Assembly (NCBI GenBank): GCA_022749755.1 | Contig: CM040440.1 | Span: 10,651,269-10,715,268, forward strand | Source: Azadirachta indica | Taxonomy: Eukaryota; Streptophyta; Magnoliopsida; Sapindales; Meliaceae | Reading direction: 5' to 3' | Length of the DNA: 64,000 bases | Shown here: piece by piece, positions 11,472-23,757 of the stretch | How positions within the stretch are numbered: the first letter of the stretch is position 1 | Layout: each line of letters opens with the position of its first letter | Translations under genes and position numbers: made by a program | The notes under the pieces: generated by a model | Seen by the model: only the letters and a program-made list of their open reading frames with translations | What the model was told of the DNA's origin: nothing | The model's database searches: none

Positions 11472-13759
11472 ATGGATAAAAATTGGATATTTAGTGATAG
11501 ATTATCGACAAAATATGAGAATGGGGTTGGTAAATTCTTGCTTTTGCAATGGTAAATGCAGAAAACCATAAGTCAATTAGATGTCTATGTAACTTATGTT
11601 GCAATATGGATTTTCATACATTTGAACAAATAAGATCATGTTTGTTTGAAAAAGGTTTTCTATCAATATATACTATTTAGAATAGACATGGAGAGATAGA
11701 CCATAATTTTGATTTTTCAAATTCCTAAACACACTATGAAACTCATTAATTTAGGTACAGGGATCTTAGTAATGTTGTTGACATACTTAAAGATGCTTAT
11801 GAATACTGTGAAAAAAATCCTGAGCATTTTAGAGAGATGCTTGAACATGCTGAAAAGCTATTGTTTTCAGATTCTAAACATTCAAAACTATCTGGTTTAA
11901 TGAGAATTTATAATGTTAAAGGAAATTTTGGGTGGTTAGAAAAAGGGTTTTCAGCTTTATTAAATGTTCTTATAGATATATTACCTGAAAATAATACTTT
12001 GCCTAAATCAATTTACGAAGTCAAAAAAACTACGAGAGTGTTAGGCTTAAAATATGAGAAAATAGATGCATGTAAAAATAATTGTATTCTTTATAGGAAG
12101 GAGTATGCAAACCACATTGAATGCCTTTTATGTAAACAAAGTAAGTGGAAAAGGCTAAAAAACAAATAAACAAATAAATTATATGAGATTCCAGCTAAAA
12201 CTTTGTGGTACTTTCTACCTATCCCTAGGATTAAGCGCTTGTTTCAATCACCATATATTATTGAAAACTTAATTTGGTATGCAACAAAGAAAATAAAAGA
12301 TGACAAGCTTCGTCATCCAACAGATTCACTAGCATGGCAATTAGTTGATAACAAATGGCCTGAGTTTGCACAAGATCCTAGGAATCTTAGATTAACGCTT
12401 TCAACTGATGGGGTAAATCCATATAGCACACAAAGTACAGCTTATAATTGTTGGCCTGTTACAATGATAACCTACAATCTTTCTCTATGACTTTGTATGA
12501 AAAATAAATTCATAATGTCATCAATGTTGATTTCTGGCCCAAAGCAGCCTAGTAATGCCTTAGATGTTTATCTTGCACTCTTAATTGAAGACCTTAAAAC
12601 CTTATGGGAAGTAGGTGTAGATGTCTATAAATAATGGAAAAAAGAAACATTTAATATGCGGGCTATTTTGTTGTGGACAATAAGTGATTTACTTACATAT
12701 AACAACTTATCTGGTTGTACTGTTAAGGGATATTATGCTTGTCCAAAATGTGCAAAAAGTACTATGTCATGTTGGCTTAAACATAGTAGAAAAATATTTT
12801 CATGGGTCATTGTCGGTTCTTAGTGCTTAATCATTTATACAGAAAATTAAAAAAGGAGTTTGATGGTAACTAAGAGTGGGATGAGTCTATAATTATGTTG
12901 AATGGTAAGGAAATCTTAAAAATTGTCGAACAAATCAAGAACAATTTCGCGCTAAAAAAAAAGATAAGAAACGAGAGCACACTGATTATGATGAGCCAAA
13001 ATTATTTAAGAAAAAATCAATCTTCTTTGAGTTAGAGTATTGGCAGCATTTATTGGTACGATATCAATTGGATATCATGCCCATTGAAAAAAATATGTGT
13101 GATAGTATATATGGAAAAAGATGAGATTATTGCTAGAAAAAACCTTAAGGAAATGGGCATTAGGCCAAAGTTTGTACTTGATGAAAAACATAAGAACTAT
13201 ATATCATCAGCCTCTTATATACTGTCCAAAGAACAAACAAAAAATGTTTTGTCAAACTTTATATGAAACCAAAGTGTCAAAAGGGTATTGCTCTAACTTT
13301 AGAAACATTGTGTCGATGGAAGATTGTTATCTTCAAGGTCTTAAGTCCCACGATTGTCATACTTTGATGCAACAATTATTGCCATTGGCAATTCAAAATT
13401 GCTTGCTAAATTCAGTTAGAGTTGCCACAACAAAGATGTGTTTCTTCTTCAATATCTTGTGTAACAAAGTAATTGATGTTGAAAGTTTAGATAGATTGCA
13501 AAAGGATCTTGAGGTCACTTTGTGTATGTTTGAACAAAATTTTTCACTAAACTTCTTCGATATAATGATGCATTTTACAGTCCATCTTGTTGAAGAGGTG
13601 AGGTTATGTGGGCTTGTTTATCTTAGATAGATGTATTCTTTTGAGCGATGCATGAAAGTGTATAAAAGTTATGTTCGTAATCGTAATCATCCTGAAGGAT
13701 GCATTGTTGAGAGCTATATTGCTGAGGAAGCTCTAAAATTCTCTACTCAATATCTCTAG
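11472..13759 (+). pseudogene. CACTA transposase: transposase-associated domain, Tnp2 and DUF4218 (decayed)
   Basis: The N-terminal transposase-associated domain starts MDKNWIFSDRLSTKYENGV at 11472, with Cys-rich CLCNLCCN-like sequence after it. The Tnp2 part includes KNCILYRKEYANHIECLLC (metal-binding-like Cys pairs) near 12070-12140, then LRLTLSTDGVNPYSTQSTAY near 12390, the conserved RLxLxxDGxNPFG block. 13320-13759 matches DUF4218: KSHDCHTLMQQLLPLAIQN, then MMHFTVHLVEEVRLCG and MYSFERCMKVYKSYVRN. The reading frame is cut by at least six stops and frameshifts, so no active transposase can be made. Confidence 0.8.
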
Positions 13760-14249
13760 ACCCATGACATTAATGAGAAACATAACCTGTCAACTGATAG
13801 CCTCTTAAGCGCTCTCTTGACCCATGAAATGAATTTAGTTGACCTCCAAACACTGGATCTAGCATATCTTTGCATTTTGGTGAACACACTAGACATTTAC
13901 CCATATACCTTGTACGTGCTCTTTTCTATTTTATTATGTATGCTATTTAAATATAAACTAGTAAAAAAAAATTATAATAATAACGTAGATAACCATTCGC
14001 ATAGGGAACATAAGGAGCTTTTAAGATATACAAATTTAAAGTAATCAAGCAATAATTTATAGTTGCAAAATAAGCACAACAGAACAGGTGGTAGTTGGCT
14101 CAAGAATAAGGTAAGTATACTTAGTTTATTTTTCAATTTAAAAAATTTCAAGTTCATATTTAATTTTCATAAAAAATAACTTGTTTTGTTTTGTTGACTA
14201 AAATTATAACTTTAAGTTCAAAATGACCTTGAAAATAATGTAAATGTTT

Positions 14250-14650
14250 CTGAAACAGTAAGATAGTTCGGCAATAAGCCTCAATCTTTGATGACTAAAT
14301 ATGCAGCATATTCTATAAATAATGTGAATTTCACAATAAGAAATCAAGACAATAATCATATAACTCAAAATAGTGGAGTTATGCTTGTTGCCAAAACTAT
14401 GTAGGTTTCAAGTGTAAGGGACAAGAATCCTTATTTCAGTAACATAAATTTTTATGGGGTTATTGATGAAATATGAGAATTAGATTATTTTATGTTTAAT
14501 AAAGTTATTTTTAAATGCAAATGGGTTGAAACAAGAGCTGTTAAGGTTGACGAGTTTGGTTTTACAGTGATTGATTTAAATAAAATTGGTCATAAATCAG
14601 ACAACTTTGTTTTAGCGTTACATGTAAAATAAGTATTTTATATCAAGGAT
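14250..14650 (+). pseudogene. CACTA DUF4216 domain remnant
   Basis: Near 14400 the translation reads VSSVRDKNPYFSNINFYGVI, then FKCKWVETRAVKVDEFGF. This is the typical SARDxNPxxxxxxYYGV...WVD pattern of DUF4216, found beside Tnp2 in plant CACTA elements. Single stops occur within the block. Function unknown in the family. Confidence 0.65.
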
Positions 14651-15059
14651 CAAATCGATAGTACTAAATCTATGGTATGTTCAGTAGCTAAAAGGGTTCA
14701 TCAAAATAGTTATCATAATGAATGTGATGGCATGGTTTTGCACATACCTTTATCTAATAAATTGCTAGAATGTGAATTTGGAATGGACGATGATGATGAG
14801 ATTTATGAGAGGTTAGATTGTGATGGAATTTGGAAAATTTTGGATCCATAATAATTTAAAAAAAAATTTGTTGTAAGTATTTTTTATCCTATATTCCATT
14901 AACATGCACAATTTTTTTTATTCTTCAATTATGATCTACCAATATATACCATTTTTTATTATATTTACTTTATTTATATTATATGTTGATCGATAGTATT
15001 TCATGATAAAAGTTAATAAGTTCCAACATGCAGATTTCATTAACTAAAAAGTTGGTCTT

Positions 15060-16245
15060 TTTTTAAAGAGATGGATTAAGACTTATAGCTAGACTTGCGA
15101 GCAACAAGAAAATGAACAACGAAAAAGGCACTGCAAAAATTAACACAGGATAAGAAGATTGTGGTAGAGTATAATGATTTTGGTGTTCCAGTAGCTCTGG
15201 ACCCAATGACTTAAGAATTTATATTGGAGTTTTGGTGAGAGATTACGTACTAATCATCTATGATGATTGGAAAAGGTTCCAATTACATTGAAAGAAAATT
15301 TGTGGACTCACATTCAAGTAATATGAGTAATATTTATGTGTTACAATTACTAGTTTTTTACAAGTGCCAAAATTTTGGTATTTAATTTATCATTTTTTAG
15401 AAAAGTTTTAAGATTGATGTGAAGCGTAAAGCAGAGGTCCTTCACTCTATGGGAGTTTCTTTAAGAAATTTTAGATGGACGTTAACAAATGCTTTTGTTA
15501 TACTTTTTAATAACAATCTTAAGCAATTGAAATTGTCATCCATTAATTATCCAAGCATCACAAAGGCACATTGGCAAGTATTTGTAAAGAAAGTTTTATC
15601 TAAATACTTTGAGGTAATGCAATTCATCTTTTGCTTAGTTCATATTGTTCATTATAATAGCTGAAAATTATGAAAAGGCAAAGGAAAAATGTGCCAAGCA
15701 TAAGTATAACCATCATTTGGGAAGTTCAGGGTATAGTGGCATGATGGAGAAACTGATAAGCTGGAGAAACTTAGAGTAACATGCTGTAAACTTTTTAAAG
15801 TTACTAAAATATATGCAATGTAAATTTTTGAGAAGAAGGAACTTGGAGTTCCTTTATTAGTGAGATTAATAGAAGTTAGGCTTGAAAAAGAGCTCGACAA
15901 AAGAAGAATAGAGGATATGATCCTGAAATTATGCTCGTTATTAAAAAAATTGTACATACAAATAACTACACCCAATTTTATATTTAAATTCATTATATTA
16001 TTCACAAATGATAATATTTGTTTATATTTATTCTTAGAAGGAGATAAAAGGTCAAATGAACCAAGGATCATTTGAATTAGACGGAGTTGATGACATACAA
16101 GGAGTTGGCCAATTTGTCACTCTTTGGATTTATTTCCGTTTTCCAAATTGCATTAGTATAATGAGGGAAAAAATGTTGTTTGAGAAAAAATTAGCATTGA
16201 TGTCAATACAGATTGATTTACTAACAATAAGATTAGATTAATAAA
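15060..16245 (+). pseudogene. CACTA Transposase_24 (Ptta/En/Spm) remnant
   Basis: Recognisable pieces are IGVLVRDYVLIIYDDWK near 15225-15275, KFKIDVKRKAEVLHSMG after a probable intron near 15410, HWQVFVKKVLSKYFE near 15570, and EKAKEKCAKHKYNHHLGSSG near 15670. The order matches the plant Transposase_24 family that accompanies Tnp2. Stops and a degenerate 3' part (to about 16240) show that it is inactive. Confidence 0.6.
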
Positions 16246-16959
16246 CAAAGATTGAAGTTGTAGCTCTAATATCCCACTCGTATCTGTAGAGATTAACCAA
16301 CAACCACCAAAAGATGTACAGAAAAGAAAGGTAAGTTGATAAGCATTTTTTTTGGTTTATTCTTTTAAGTTAATAACTATTTTATGTAGAAATTAACATA
16401 TTTTCTAATTTGGTTTGATTGCTTATTAAGGAGAAGCAATCATAAATAAAAAATGTGGAGAAAAAATTTGGGGAAAAAAATTCATGTAACATGCTTATAT
16501 TGGAGATGATGGTGAAGACCTGTTTGCAGAAACCTATTAAAGTCATACATGATGATTTAACATTTGGTCACTCATGGCACACTTATTTGACAGATAGAAA
16601 TTGAGAAGACATCATTAACATGATAGAGTTGTCTAAATTTTGCGTTAAAATTTCGATTGGGTGAGATATTTAAATTTTACTATACTATGTGATACAATAA
16701 TTGTTATTTTAATTAGTTTATTTTGTTAATTTTTTTTCAGGCATTTACAATCTGAGATGATGGTTGATGAATATGATTTCTCAATTCAATTTGTTAAACC
16801 TACGAAAGTTTCTACGTGCAACAATAAACATGAAGATATAACCTAAATCGATCGATTACGTTACTTGTATGAAAGACTAACACATTTGAAGTTGGGCTAA
16901 ATCATTTTAATGCCTTATAACCTATAGTATTATTGCTCCCTTGTCTACACATTGAACAT

Positions 16960-17445
16960 TATTTTCATTATTGTTATTTGTTTTAATGTTTTATTGTGTT
17001 GTTGCTATGTAGTGACTATTGGGTGTTAGTGGCAATTGATTTGTTGATCTAACAGTGTATTATTTTGATTCATTGACTGGAAAATCGTGTGAGGACTTGC
17101 AGGAGATTGTCAAACAGTATAATTTTTTTTTGTTGCCTTCTTAAATTGTTTGATTACATATGTAATTGAGGATTATAATTTTTAAGATGAACTTTATTAT
17201 TTTTTAGGGGGATTAGTTTATATTATTTAGCCCAAAAATCTTCAAAAAAGGTCAACCTACAATGGATTATAACAAAGGTAAGTAGTTATAATTATATGAA
17301 AAACTTGGAATTGGTATTATGGTTAGTGTACTTACTGTATATTTATTTCTAGTGTCCCTTATAACAAGGTACTGTTCAATGTGGATTTTTTGTTATTAAA
17401 TTCATGCAAGATATTGTGAAGGATTTTAACATTCTCAAGAATAAT
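16960..17445 (+). pseudogene. CACTA Ulp1-like cysteine protease remnant
   Basis: Reading across frames gives YWVLVAIDLL near 17010, then VYYFDSLTGKSCEDLQEIV near 17055, and QCGFFVIKFMQDIVKDFN at 17375-17430. These correspond to the His, Asp and Cys blocks of the Ulp1/C48 fold that CACTA elements often carry. The His position reads Tyr, and frameshifts separate the blocks, so it is dead. Confidence 0.65.
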
Positions 17446-18089
17446 GTAAGTTTTTCAATGCAATATTAATTTATGAATTTTATAATTGGAAAATAAAGAT
17501 TTTAATATGAGATCGTAAATATAGCTTATATTTTGTTTATTATTTTATATTTTGAAGATATCGAACAATATATTGAGGATAATATCATCAAAATCCGTGA
17601 AAAATGGGCTTCATATACAGCGACATTAATCACTAACCACCAAGAAAAGGTAATTAATATAAGGGTCTTTTAAGTTAAAATTAAAATTTTGCGACAATGA
17701 ATTGATTATTCTTTTTTTTTTGTTTTGCCTAGAATTAAAATTGCTTGATAGATGCGCTGATGCTGTTGGTTAGAAAAACTCATGGTGTTGTAGGATGTAT
17801 ATGGTTTGTAAGTTTGAAGGTTAAAATTTGTAAACTTAATGTGGGTGTTGGATTGATTTAGTTTTCTTGGAAAGGATGGTGATATTGGAAAAAATGAACT
17901 TGTTGAAATGATGATTTTAGAATTATAACTTATTATTTGATATACGTATGATCAAATTTAGGATTATATGTATTACGCAATCAGTCAATTTGACAAAATT
18001 TTGTATGGATGAATATATTCAACAATTTTAATTTCTAAATTTAATATTTGTTTTAATTTATAGATTTTTTTAATTTTTATTGTTATTTC

Positions 18090-18531
18090 AAAAATATACG
18101 TATTATTAATTATTTCAGAAAAGTATCATTAAATATATAAAATCATTTTAATACCATTAAATATATAAAATAAGTATCATAATTTTATATACAATAGTAT
18201 CAACAATGTATTGATATTATATTATTAATGGTATTTTGACACAAAAGTCTAAATAATGTCTTGATATTTTTGTGTTAGCATATCACTAATACAAAAATCT
18301 CAATAATTTGGTGACACAAACGTATCAATAATGTTTTGACACAAAAGTGTCACTAATATAGTAATACAAAAGTATTAATAATTTTATGATACCTTGATAT
18401 CAATAAGGACTGGTATTAAATTTAATGTTAGCATTTACTGATTAAGACATTCTTAATACTTTGTACTAGTATTAGTAAAACATATCACTGATATTAATTT
18501 ACCGTAAGTAATAACCAAATTTTTAGTAGTG
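18090..18531 (+). repeat. CACTA 3' subterminal repeat array and TIR
   Basis: Short motifs such as GTATCA, AATAATGT, TTGACACAAAAGT and GTCACTAATA recur in both orientations up to the terminal CACTA. Subterminal arrays of this kind bind the transposase accessory protein in well-studied En/Spm elements; binding here is inference. Confidence 0.7.
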
Positions 18532-18534
18532 AAC

Positions 18535-19262
18535 AACAAACGCCACCTTTACTACTAATTGATTCAACTCAAAATGCAGCAAAAAGCAACTTGAGGTAAA
18601 GCATCGATGACAAACAACATGTCTTCATCTTCCATTGTTGGCAAGCTCTCAAAACCCCAAATTATTAAATCCATTTTAGTTTCACAGACCCTAAAATTCT
18701 TCAATCTAAATACAATTACCAAACCAAATCTAAATAAAATAAATATAATTATTTTTATTTAGAGAAAAAAATATAAAGATTTATCAAAAATCTAGAACCA
18801 AAATACAAAATTCATGTAGAAAATATTAAATCCAAGCAACAAAGAACAAAATTTGGATAGAAAGAAATAAAATTTGGGTAGAAATAATCAAATCCAAACA
18901 ACAAAATATAACACCTAGGTAGAGCAAAATCAAATCCAAGTAGAAACTATCAAAACCTAAGCAACAAAATACAAAATTCAAGTAGAATTAAAAAATCAAA
19001 TTCAAGCAATAAAAAATCAAACCCAAGCAACAAAATACAAACTTCAAGTAGAAAAAAATCAAATTTAAGCAACAAATCAAACCCAACCGACAAAAAATCA
19101 AAATCTATCTCTAAGTCACAGAAAATCAAAATTCGTTCTCATCAAAACAAAAGAAAAAAGATGAATATGGATTGTGAATATGGTGGCCTCCTAGTGACCT
19201 TAGATGGTGGCATGAATTATAGGGAGCTCGGGCTATATTATTTTAGATGAAAATTTTTAACG
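18535..19262. mobile_element. Mutator-like element interior, with degenerate AAAATC/CAAGCAAC array
   Basis: This stretch continues the Mutator-like element past the CACTA insertion. From about 18780 to 19130 it holds a degenerate tandem array with units around AATCCAAGCAACAAAATAC and AAATTCAAGTAGAAAA, roughly 35-60 bp apart. It ends at the inversion break point near 19262. No coding content is seen. Confidence 0.5.
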
Positions 19263-21650
19263 GTTTTTTGGGGTGATGTCATTCTCATAGCTTGTTACCT
19301 TATTAATAGAATGCAATAAAAGTCCTCAAATTTGAAACCCCTTTCAAAACATTATAAAGGAGTTTTCCCTCTTTCAAACATATGTTTTCCTCCTTACAAC
19401 CTTGTATCTTTGGGTACACATCTTATGTCTATAATTACAATATTTATGAGTCCAAACTTGTCCTTAGGGTATTGAAGTGTATATTTGTTGGCTATTCTCT
19501 GTCACAAAACGGTAATGAGTGTTTCCATCCTTTAACTAGGAAATATTATGCCTCTCTTGATGTTACTTTTGTTTAAACTCAACCCTACCAGCCTATTCTT
19601 TATGGGGAGAATATGAGAAGTGAAGAAGAGTAGGTTAATAAATTTTGAAGGTTAGAAGGATATCGTGAATACTTTACCCATAACTATCTTGAGCAATAAA
19701 GATGAGTTAGAGACAAAAGATAAGGAGGTTAGCCGTGAAGATGAGACAACACATTATTTGTTCCAACAAGATCAAGTTATGGAAATAGTAATAGAACTAG
19801 CATTTTGGGACCAACAGCTTCATCATAAAAGCAACAACAACATTCTTCACAAAGGAATTAAAGACTTATTCTAGGCGACAAAAAGATACCATTCATTCTT
19901 CCAAGCTAAACCAATTTGTAGAACTCGAAAAAGCAATCCTTAAAAATGCGAGTAAGTCCTCTAACTCTTCTCAAGAGAATTTGAGTATTCTTGTAATGTT
20001 TTAGAAGGGTATGAGACCCTATACTCTACATACCATATTCGACTTTATTCCATATCAAAAGATAAATCCTTAATATAAGGCTTTCATTACTAATATCTCT
20101 ACTATAGAAGTATTTAAAAACATTTAGAAGGCTGTGAAGAATCCGAAGTTGAGAACAGCAATTGTTGAAGAGATGAGAGTACTAAAAACAAAAGACACAT
20201 GGGAACTGACTAGACTACCTATAAGGAAGGAAATAATAGGCTAGAAATTGTTGTTTACTATTAAATTCAAAGTAGATAATATTATAGAGAGATACAAAGT
20301 GAGGTTAATTGTGAAGGGATACACTTAAATATATATGATAGACTGCCAAGAAACCTTTGTCCTAGTTACCAAGATGAACATTATTGGACTCCTATTATCC
20401 CTAGTTGTTTAAAAATACTAGTTTCTAACTCAACTCAACATAAAAAATGCCTTTTTTACATGGAAACCTAGAAGAAAAAGGTGTATGCCGATGTTTCTCT
20501 AAGGTCCAAATAAACTATAAAAATAGATAATGCATGCAAGTTGAAAAAATTATTGTATGGCCTTAAGCTGTCAGAGATTTAAAAAATTCTCTAGTTCTAT
20601 TTATCGCAAAGGATTTCAAAAAAGTCAGAGAGACCACACATTATTCTTTAAACATAGAGATAATAGTAAAATTACTGGTTTACTAGTTTATATAGATGAC
20701 ATTATACTTATAGGTAATAATGAAGAAGAAGCAAAAAGATTAAAAGAGAAGCTAAACAAAGAGTTTGAGATTAAAGACCTCAAGAACTTGAGATATTTTT
20801 TGGGTATAAAAATGGCAAGATCTAGAAAAATAATTTTTCTATCTCAAAGGAAGTATGTTATTGATCTCTTAAAAGAGACAGGATTGCTTGGTCACAAAGT
20901 AGTTAATATTCCTATTAAAGTAAATAACAAGGTTGAAACTCTTAAAAAATGACCGGTTAGTAGAGAAGAATATTAGAGATTGGTGGGTAAACTCATATAT
21001 TGATCTTATACCCATCTTGATGTATCCTACTCTATTAGGATAGCTAGTCAATTTATGCATAGTTCTAATGAAAAGCATATGAAGGCTGTTATTAAAATTA
21101 TCAAATATCTGAAGAATTCTCTCGAATGGGTTTGTTGCTTACTAAAGCAAAGAAGATGGAGGTTAAAGTCTATACTTATACGAACTAAGCAAGATCATCC
21201 CTTGATAGAAAATCTTTCTCAAGTTATTATACCTTAGTGGGAGGAAATTTAGTTACTTGGATAAGTAAAAAATAGTTTATAGTTGGTCGCTCAAGTGCAA
21301 AAAGCAGAGTTCAGATCAATGGACTTAGGGATTTGTGAAGCAATGTAGTTGAAAATTGTACTTGAAGAGTTAAAAGGTTGAGATTTCTAATCCTATGAAG
21401 CTATCTTGTTACAACAAGGTAGCTATTAGTATAGCTCACAATCTTGTTCAACATGATTGGACTAAATATGCTTGAAATAGACAAGCATTTTATAAAGGAA
21501 AAGAAAGAATTAAGGATAATATATGTTACATTTGTTCGATCAGAAGATCAGTTAGCAGATATTTTTACTAAAGGTCTTTTATCCCAACTTTTTTTAATGA
21601 TCTTGAGTAAACTAGGAATGTAAGAATTCTCCAAGCTAGCTTAAGAGGGG
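19263..21650 (+). pseudogene. Ty1/copia 3' half: integrase C-term, reverse transcriptase, RNase H (decayed)
   Basis: Begins in integrase (WGDVILIACYLINRM), followed by the copia GKSP-like region (FSSLQPCIFGYTSYV, CIFVGYSLSQNG, 19383-19570). RVT_2 reverse transcriptase runs from about 20110: AIVEEMRVLKTKDTWELTRL, then GLLVYIDDIILIGNN at 20676-20720 (catalytic YIDD) and LKNLRYFLGIKMARS. RNase H ends near 21580 with SEDQLADIFTKGL, the canonical copia pol C-terminus. A purine tract (AAGAGGGGG, 21643-21651) precedes the LTR. At least ten stops or frameshifts are present. Confidence 0.85.
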
Positions 21651-21651
21651 G

Positions 21652-21906
21652 TTTTGAGAATCAACCAAAGATTTTTGGCAAATTCAGGTGATTTGATCCA
21701 AGCTGGTTTAGTTGGTGTATCTCAATTTTTTAGGGAAATTATTGGACCTGAATATCTTTCCTTTATTTCTCTGATCTACTATTATACTCTTGCTTTTTAT
21801 AATCAAATTTGTATCTATTTTGTATATGAGAGATTACTCCATAAAGCGATACTGCATAAAATGAACTGTTATCAATGAAAGAAACATTTTTCTTCTCTGA
21901 AAGTTA
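21652..21906 (+). repeat. Copia 3' LTR (inside the inverted segment)
   Basis: Immediately follows the polypurine tract. It is about 255 bp and matches the complement of 25842-26098 along its length (for example TCAATGAAAGAAA, then TTTTTCTTCTCT near the end). The first base pair of the expected TGTTGAG start has decayed to TTTTGAG. Outer flanks read attct (5' LTR) and atcct (3' LTR), a possible 5-bp TSD with one mismatch. Confidence 0.8.
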
Positions 21907-21959
21907 TGAATCCTACAAGGTTTATTTCCAAAAATCTTGTTGATTGTGATTGATTTTCT

Positions 21960-22317
21960 TCCTTATTACCATGCATGTATTGCTCCTACATTTGATATAA
22001 TAAAAAAGGTGGTTCCTAACATATATGTTTCCAAAATAAAGTGATAAACAAGATAATAGTTGGTTATTGCTTTCCAATTCTATGCCTTAATGAACTCCTT
22101 GACCAAACTTTATGGTGTTATAATATTTTCGAAGATTGATCTTCGAAGTAGTTATCATCAAATTTGAATGTGGCTTGCAAATGAATAAAGACTACTTTCA
22201 AGACTCCAAATTGACTTTATATATGGATGGTTATGCCCTTTGCCTTTGTAATGATCCCAATACTTTTATGCATTTAAGGAATTGTATTTCTAAGCTTTTC
22301 ATTGGAAGATTTGTTGT
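21960..22317 (+). pseudogene. gypsy-1 reverse transcriptase core (inverted piece)
   Basis: Translation gives INKIIVGYCFPILCLNELL and FSKIDLRSSYHQI, the RT palm motifs of Ty3/gypsy (compare [13 protein letters not shown] in gypsy-2 at 35.9 kb), then a shifted frame ending FIGRFVV. It is on the plus strand while the rest of gypsy-1 is on the minus strand. Upstream the sequence KKGGS.HIYV corresponds to the KKDGSWRMCVD block. It ends exactly where 9711 resumes. Confidence 0.75.
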
Positions 22318-23440
22318 TATGGAAATAACACTAGGACAACCCAAGAGGGGGTGAATTGGATTTTAAAAAATTGACAAATTAAATATTACAACCCAAATTC
22401 TTTTTCAAGATTGTCAAACTCAAATTCAATACACAGTTTAAATATTTAACAAATTAAGTTCAAATATGTGTGAGGAAATATATGAAACAATTATAAGAAA
22501 AGTAAAGAGTTGAACGGAAGAGAAATATAACACAATGATTTTTATGTAGTTCAACAAACTCTGGTTTACGGTCACGCCTCTAAGCCAACTCGCTGGAGGA
22601 TTCCATTAATTGTGCCTCCAAACTTAAGGCATACAATTACAATTCCAAGTGGACTTCACGGGTAAAATTTACCCTCACACTCAATCTCTCAAGAATTACA
22701 ATGAAAATACCTTGATAAAATAATTTTACCAAGAAAAGGATAAACACTCTCTTCAAAGAATGATACAAGTGAAATTTAGCGTATGTAATTGAATTTAAAA
22801 TATAATACACAAGTCTAAGCTCAAAATAACTTGTAAAAACATAATCTCAATTTTTCAAAATGGCAAGTCTTGTTTTTAAATGAATTTTGGCTAGTATTTA
22901 TAATAGGAAAAAAACATAGTCGTTACTAGTTGTTGAGACTAAACCTTTTAAAAACTTGTATTTAAGTCCATTTTCTAATTTTTTAAAAATATAGCATTTT
23001 AGTCCAATTGCTAATATTGACCGCTTGAATCCAAATTCAAAAATATAACCATTAGTACTATTTTGCAGTTCACTATGCATTGATTTTCTTGAACCATTAC
23101 ACTATGCACCAGTTTAATTTGGTCTGATTAGACCAAACAGTGAACTAAGATTGATCATGTTTGACTTTTCATAAAATTTTAAAATTTTGCAATTAGGTCC
23201 GTATTCAACTTTAAATAAGCCCTTTACAAAATAGTTCATATTATTTTAAAATAAAATTTTCACAAAAATATAAATTTATTTCCAAGTGAAAATTGTTTTG
23301 TGAAAAATATATTTTCTAAAAATATGATTTTAATGCAATTTTAAGGAAAATATATTTTGAGCTTATTAATGCAAATTAATAATTAATTCAAAGATACGTT
23401 ATAAATATTTAACCACCTAATACATGTGCCTTTAATTCTT
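22318..23440 (+). repeat. Repeat X, main part (unclassified interspersed repeat)
   Basis: Starts GGAAATAACACTAGGACAAC, then CCAAGAGGGGGTGAATTGG. A block near 22560-22620 reads like the GGTCACGCCTC..CCAACTCGCTGGAGG portion of a repeat seen widely in plant genomes. No coding capacity is seen, suggesting a non-autonomous retroelement, but family and termini are not certain. The last 9 bp (23432-23440, TTAATTCTT) are the Mutator TSD. Confidence 0.5.
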
Positions 23441-23757
23441 GGGTTATTTTCAACTTTAACTCTAGATTTATTGACAACCTTCAAATATAACCTAAATTTT
23501 TGAAAAGCCATCAGCAGTGCCTCTGTTAACAGCAAATCACTGTTAAAGTTAACACCATTAAGGGTAAAAAAGTAATTTAATAAGTGTTTGTAAAATAAAA
23601 AATTTGTCTAAAGGTATATTTGTAATTATGCATTTTATTATATAAAAAAAATAAATTTTTATTTTTTCTCACTCTTTCTCTATCTTTATCTCTCGCTTTC
23701 TAGTTCTTTCTTTTCCTAATTCTTTAATTTCCAAACCTTCATTTCTAGCTAGAAAGT
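23441..23757. mobile_element. Mutator-like element, proximal TIR (inverted piece)
   Basis: GGGTTATTTTCAACTTTAAC at the start matches 9929. The TIR is followed by AT-rich sequence with a CTCTTTCTCTATCTTTATC pyrimidine run. It abuts the copia integrase at the inversion break point. Confidence 0.75.

Larger units (their letters stand above)
10418..18531 (+). mobile_element. CACTA (En/Spm) DNA transposon, 8.1 kb
   Basis: Starts CACTAATAAAAA and ends (complement) CACTACTAAAAATTTGG. The flanking triplets are aac at 10415-10417 and aac at 18532-18534, the 3-bp duplication expected for CACTA. Both subterminal regions carry short repeated motifs: TGCTACAGT-type copies at 10610-10750 and GACACAAAAGTGTCA-type copies at 18230-18420. 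The interior holds, in plus order, relics of transposase-associated domain plus Tnp2, DUF4218, DUF4216, Transposase_24 and an Ulp1-like protease, the usual plant CACTA cargo. All are broken by stops and frameshifts. It is inserted in the Mutator-like element. Confidence 0.9.
19258..23757. other. Inverted segment (about 4.5 kb)
   Basis: The copia integrase-C/RT/RNase H/LTR block, the gypsy RT core, most of repeat X and one Mutator end are all in the opposite orientation to their partners outside these limits. At the right break the outer copia integrase ends TNVLP; at the left break the inner copia block starts WGDVILIACYLINRM, which is the next segment of the protein. Flipping the block also joins the Mutator ends and orders the gypsy RT. 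Break points are good to about 10 bp. Confidence 0.85.
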
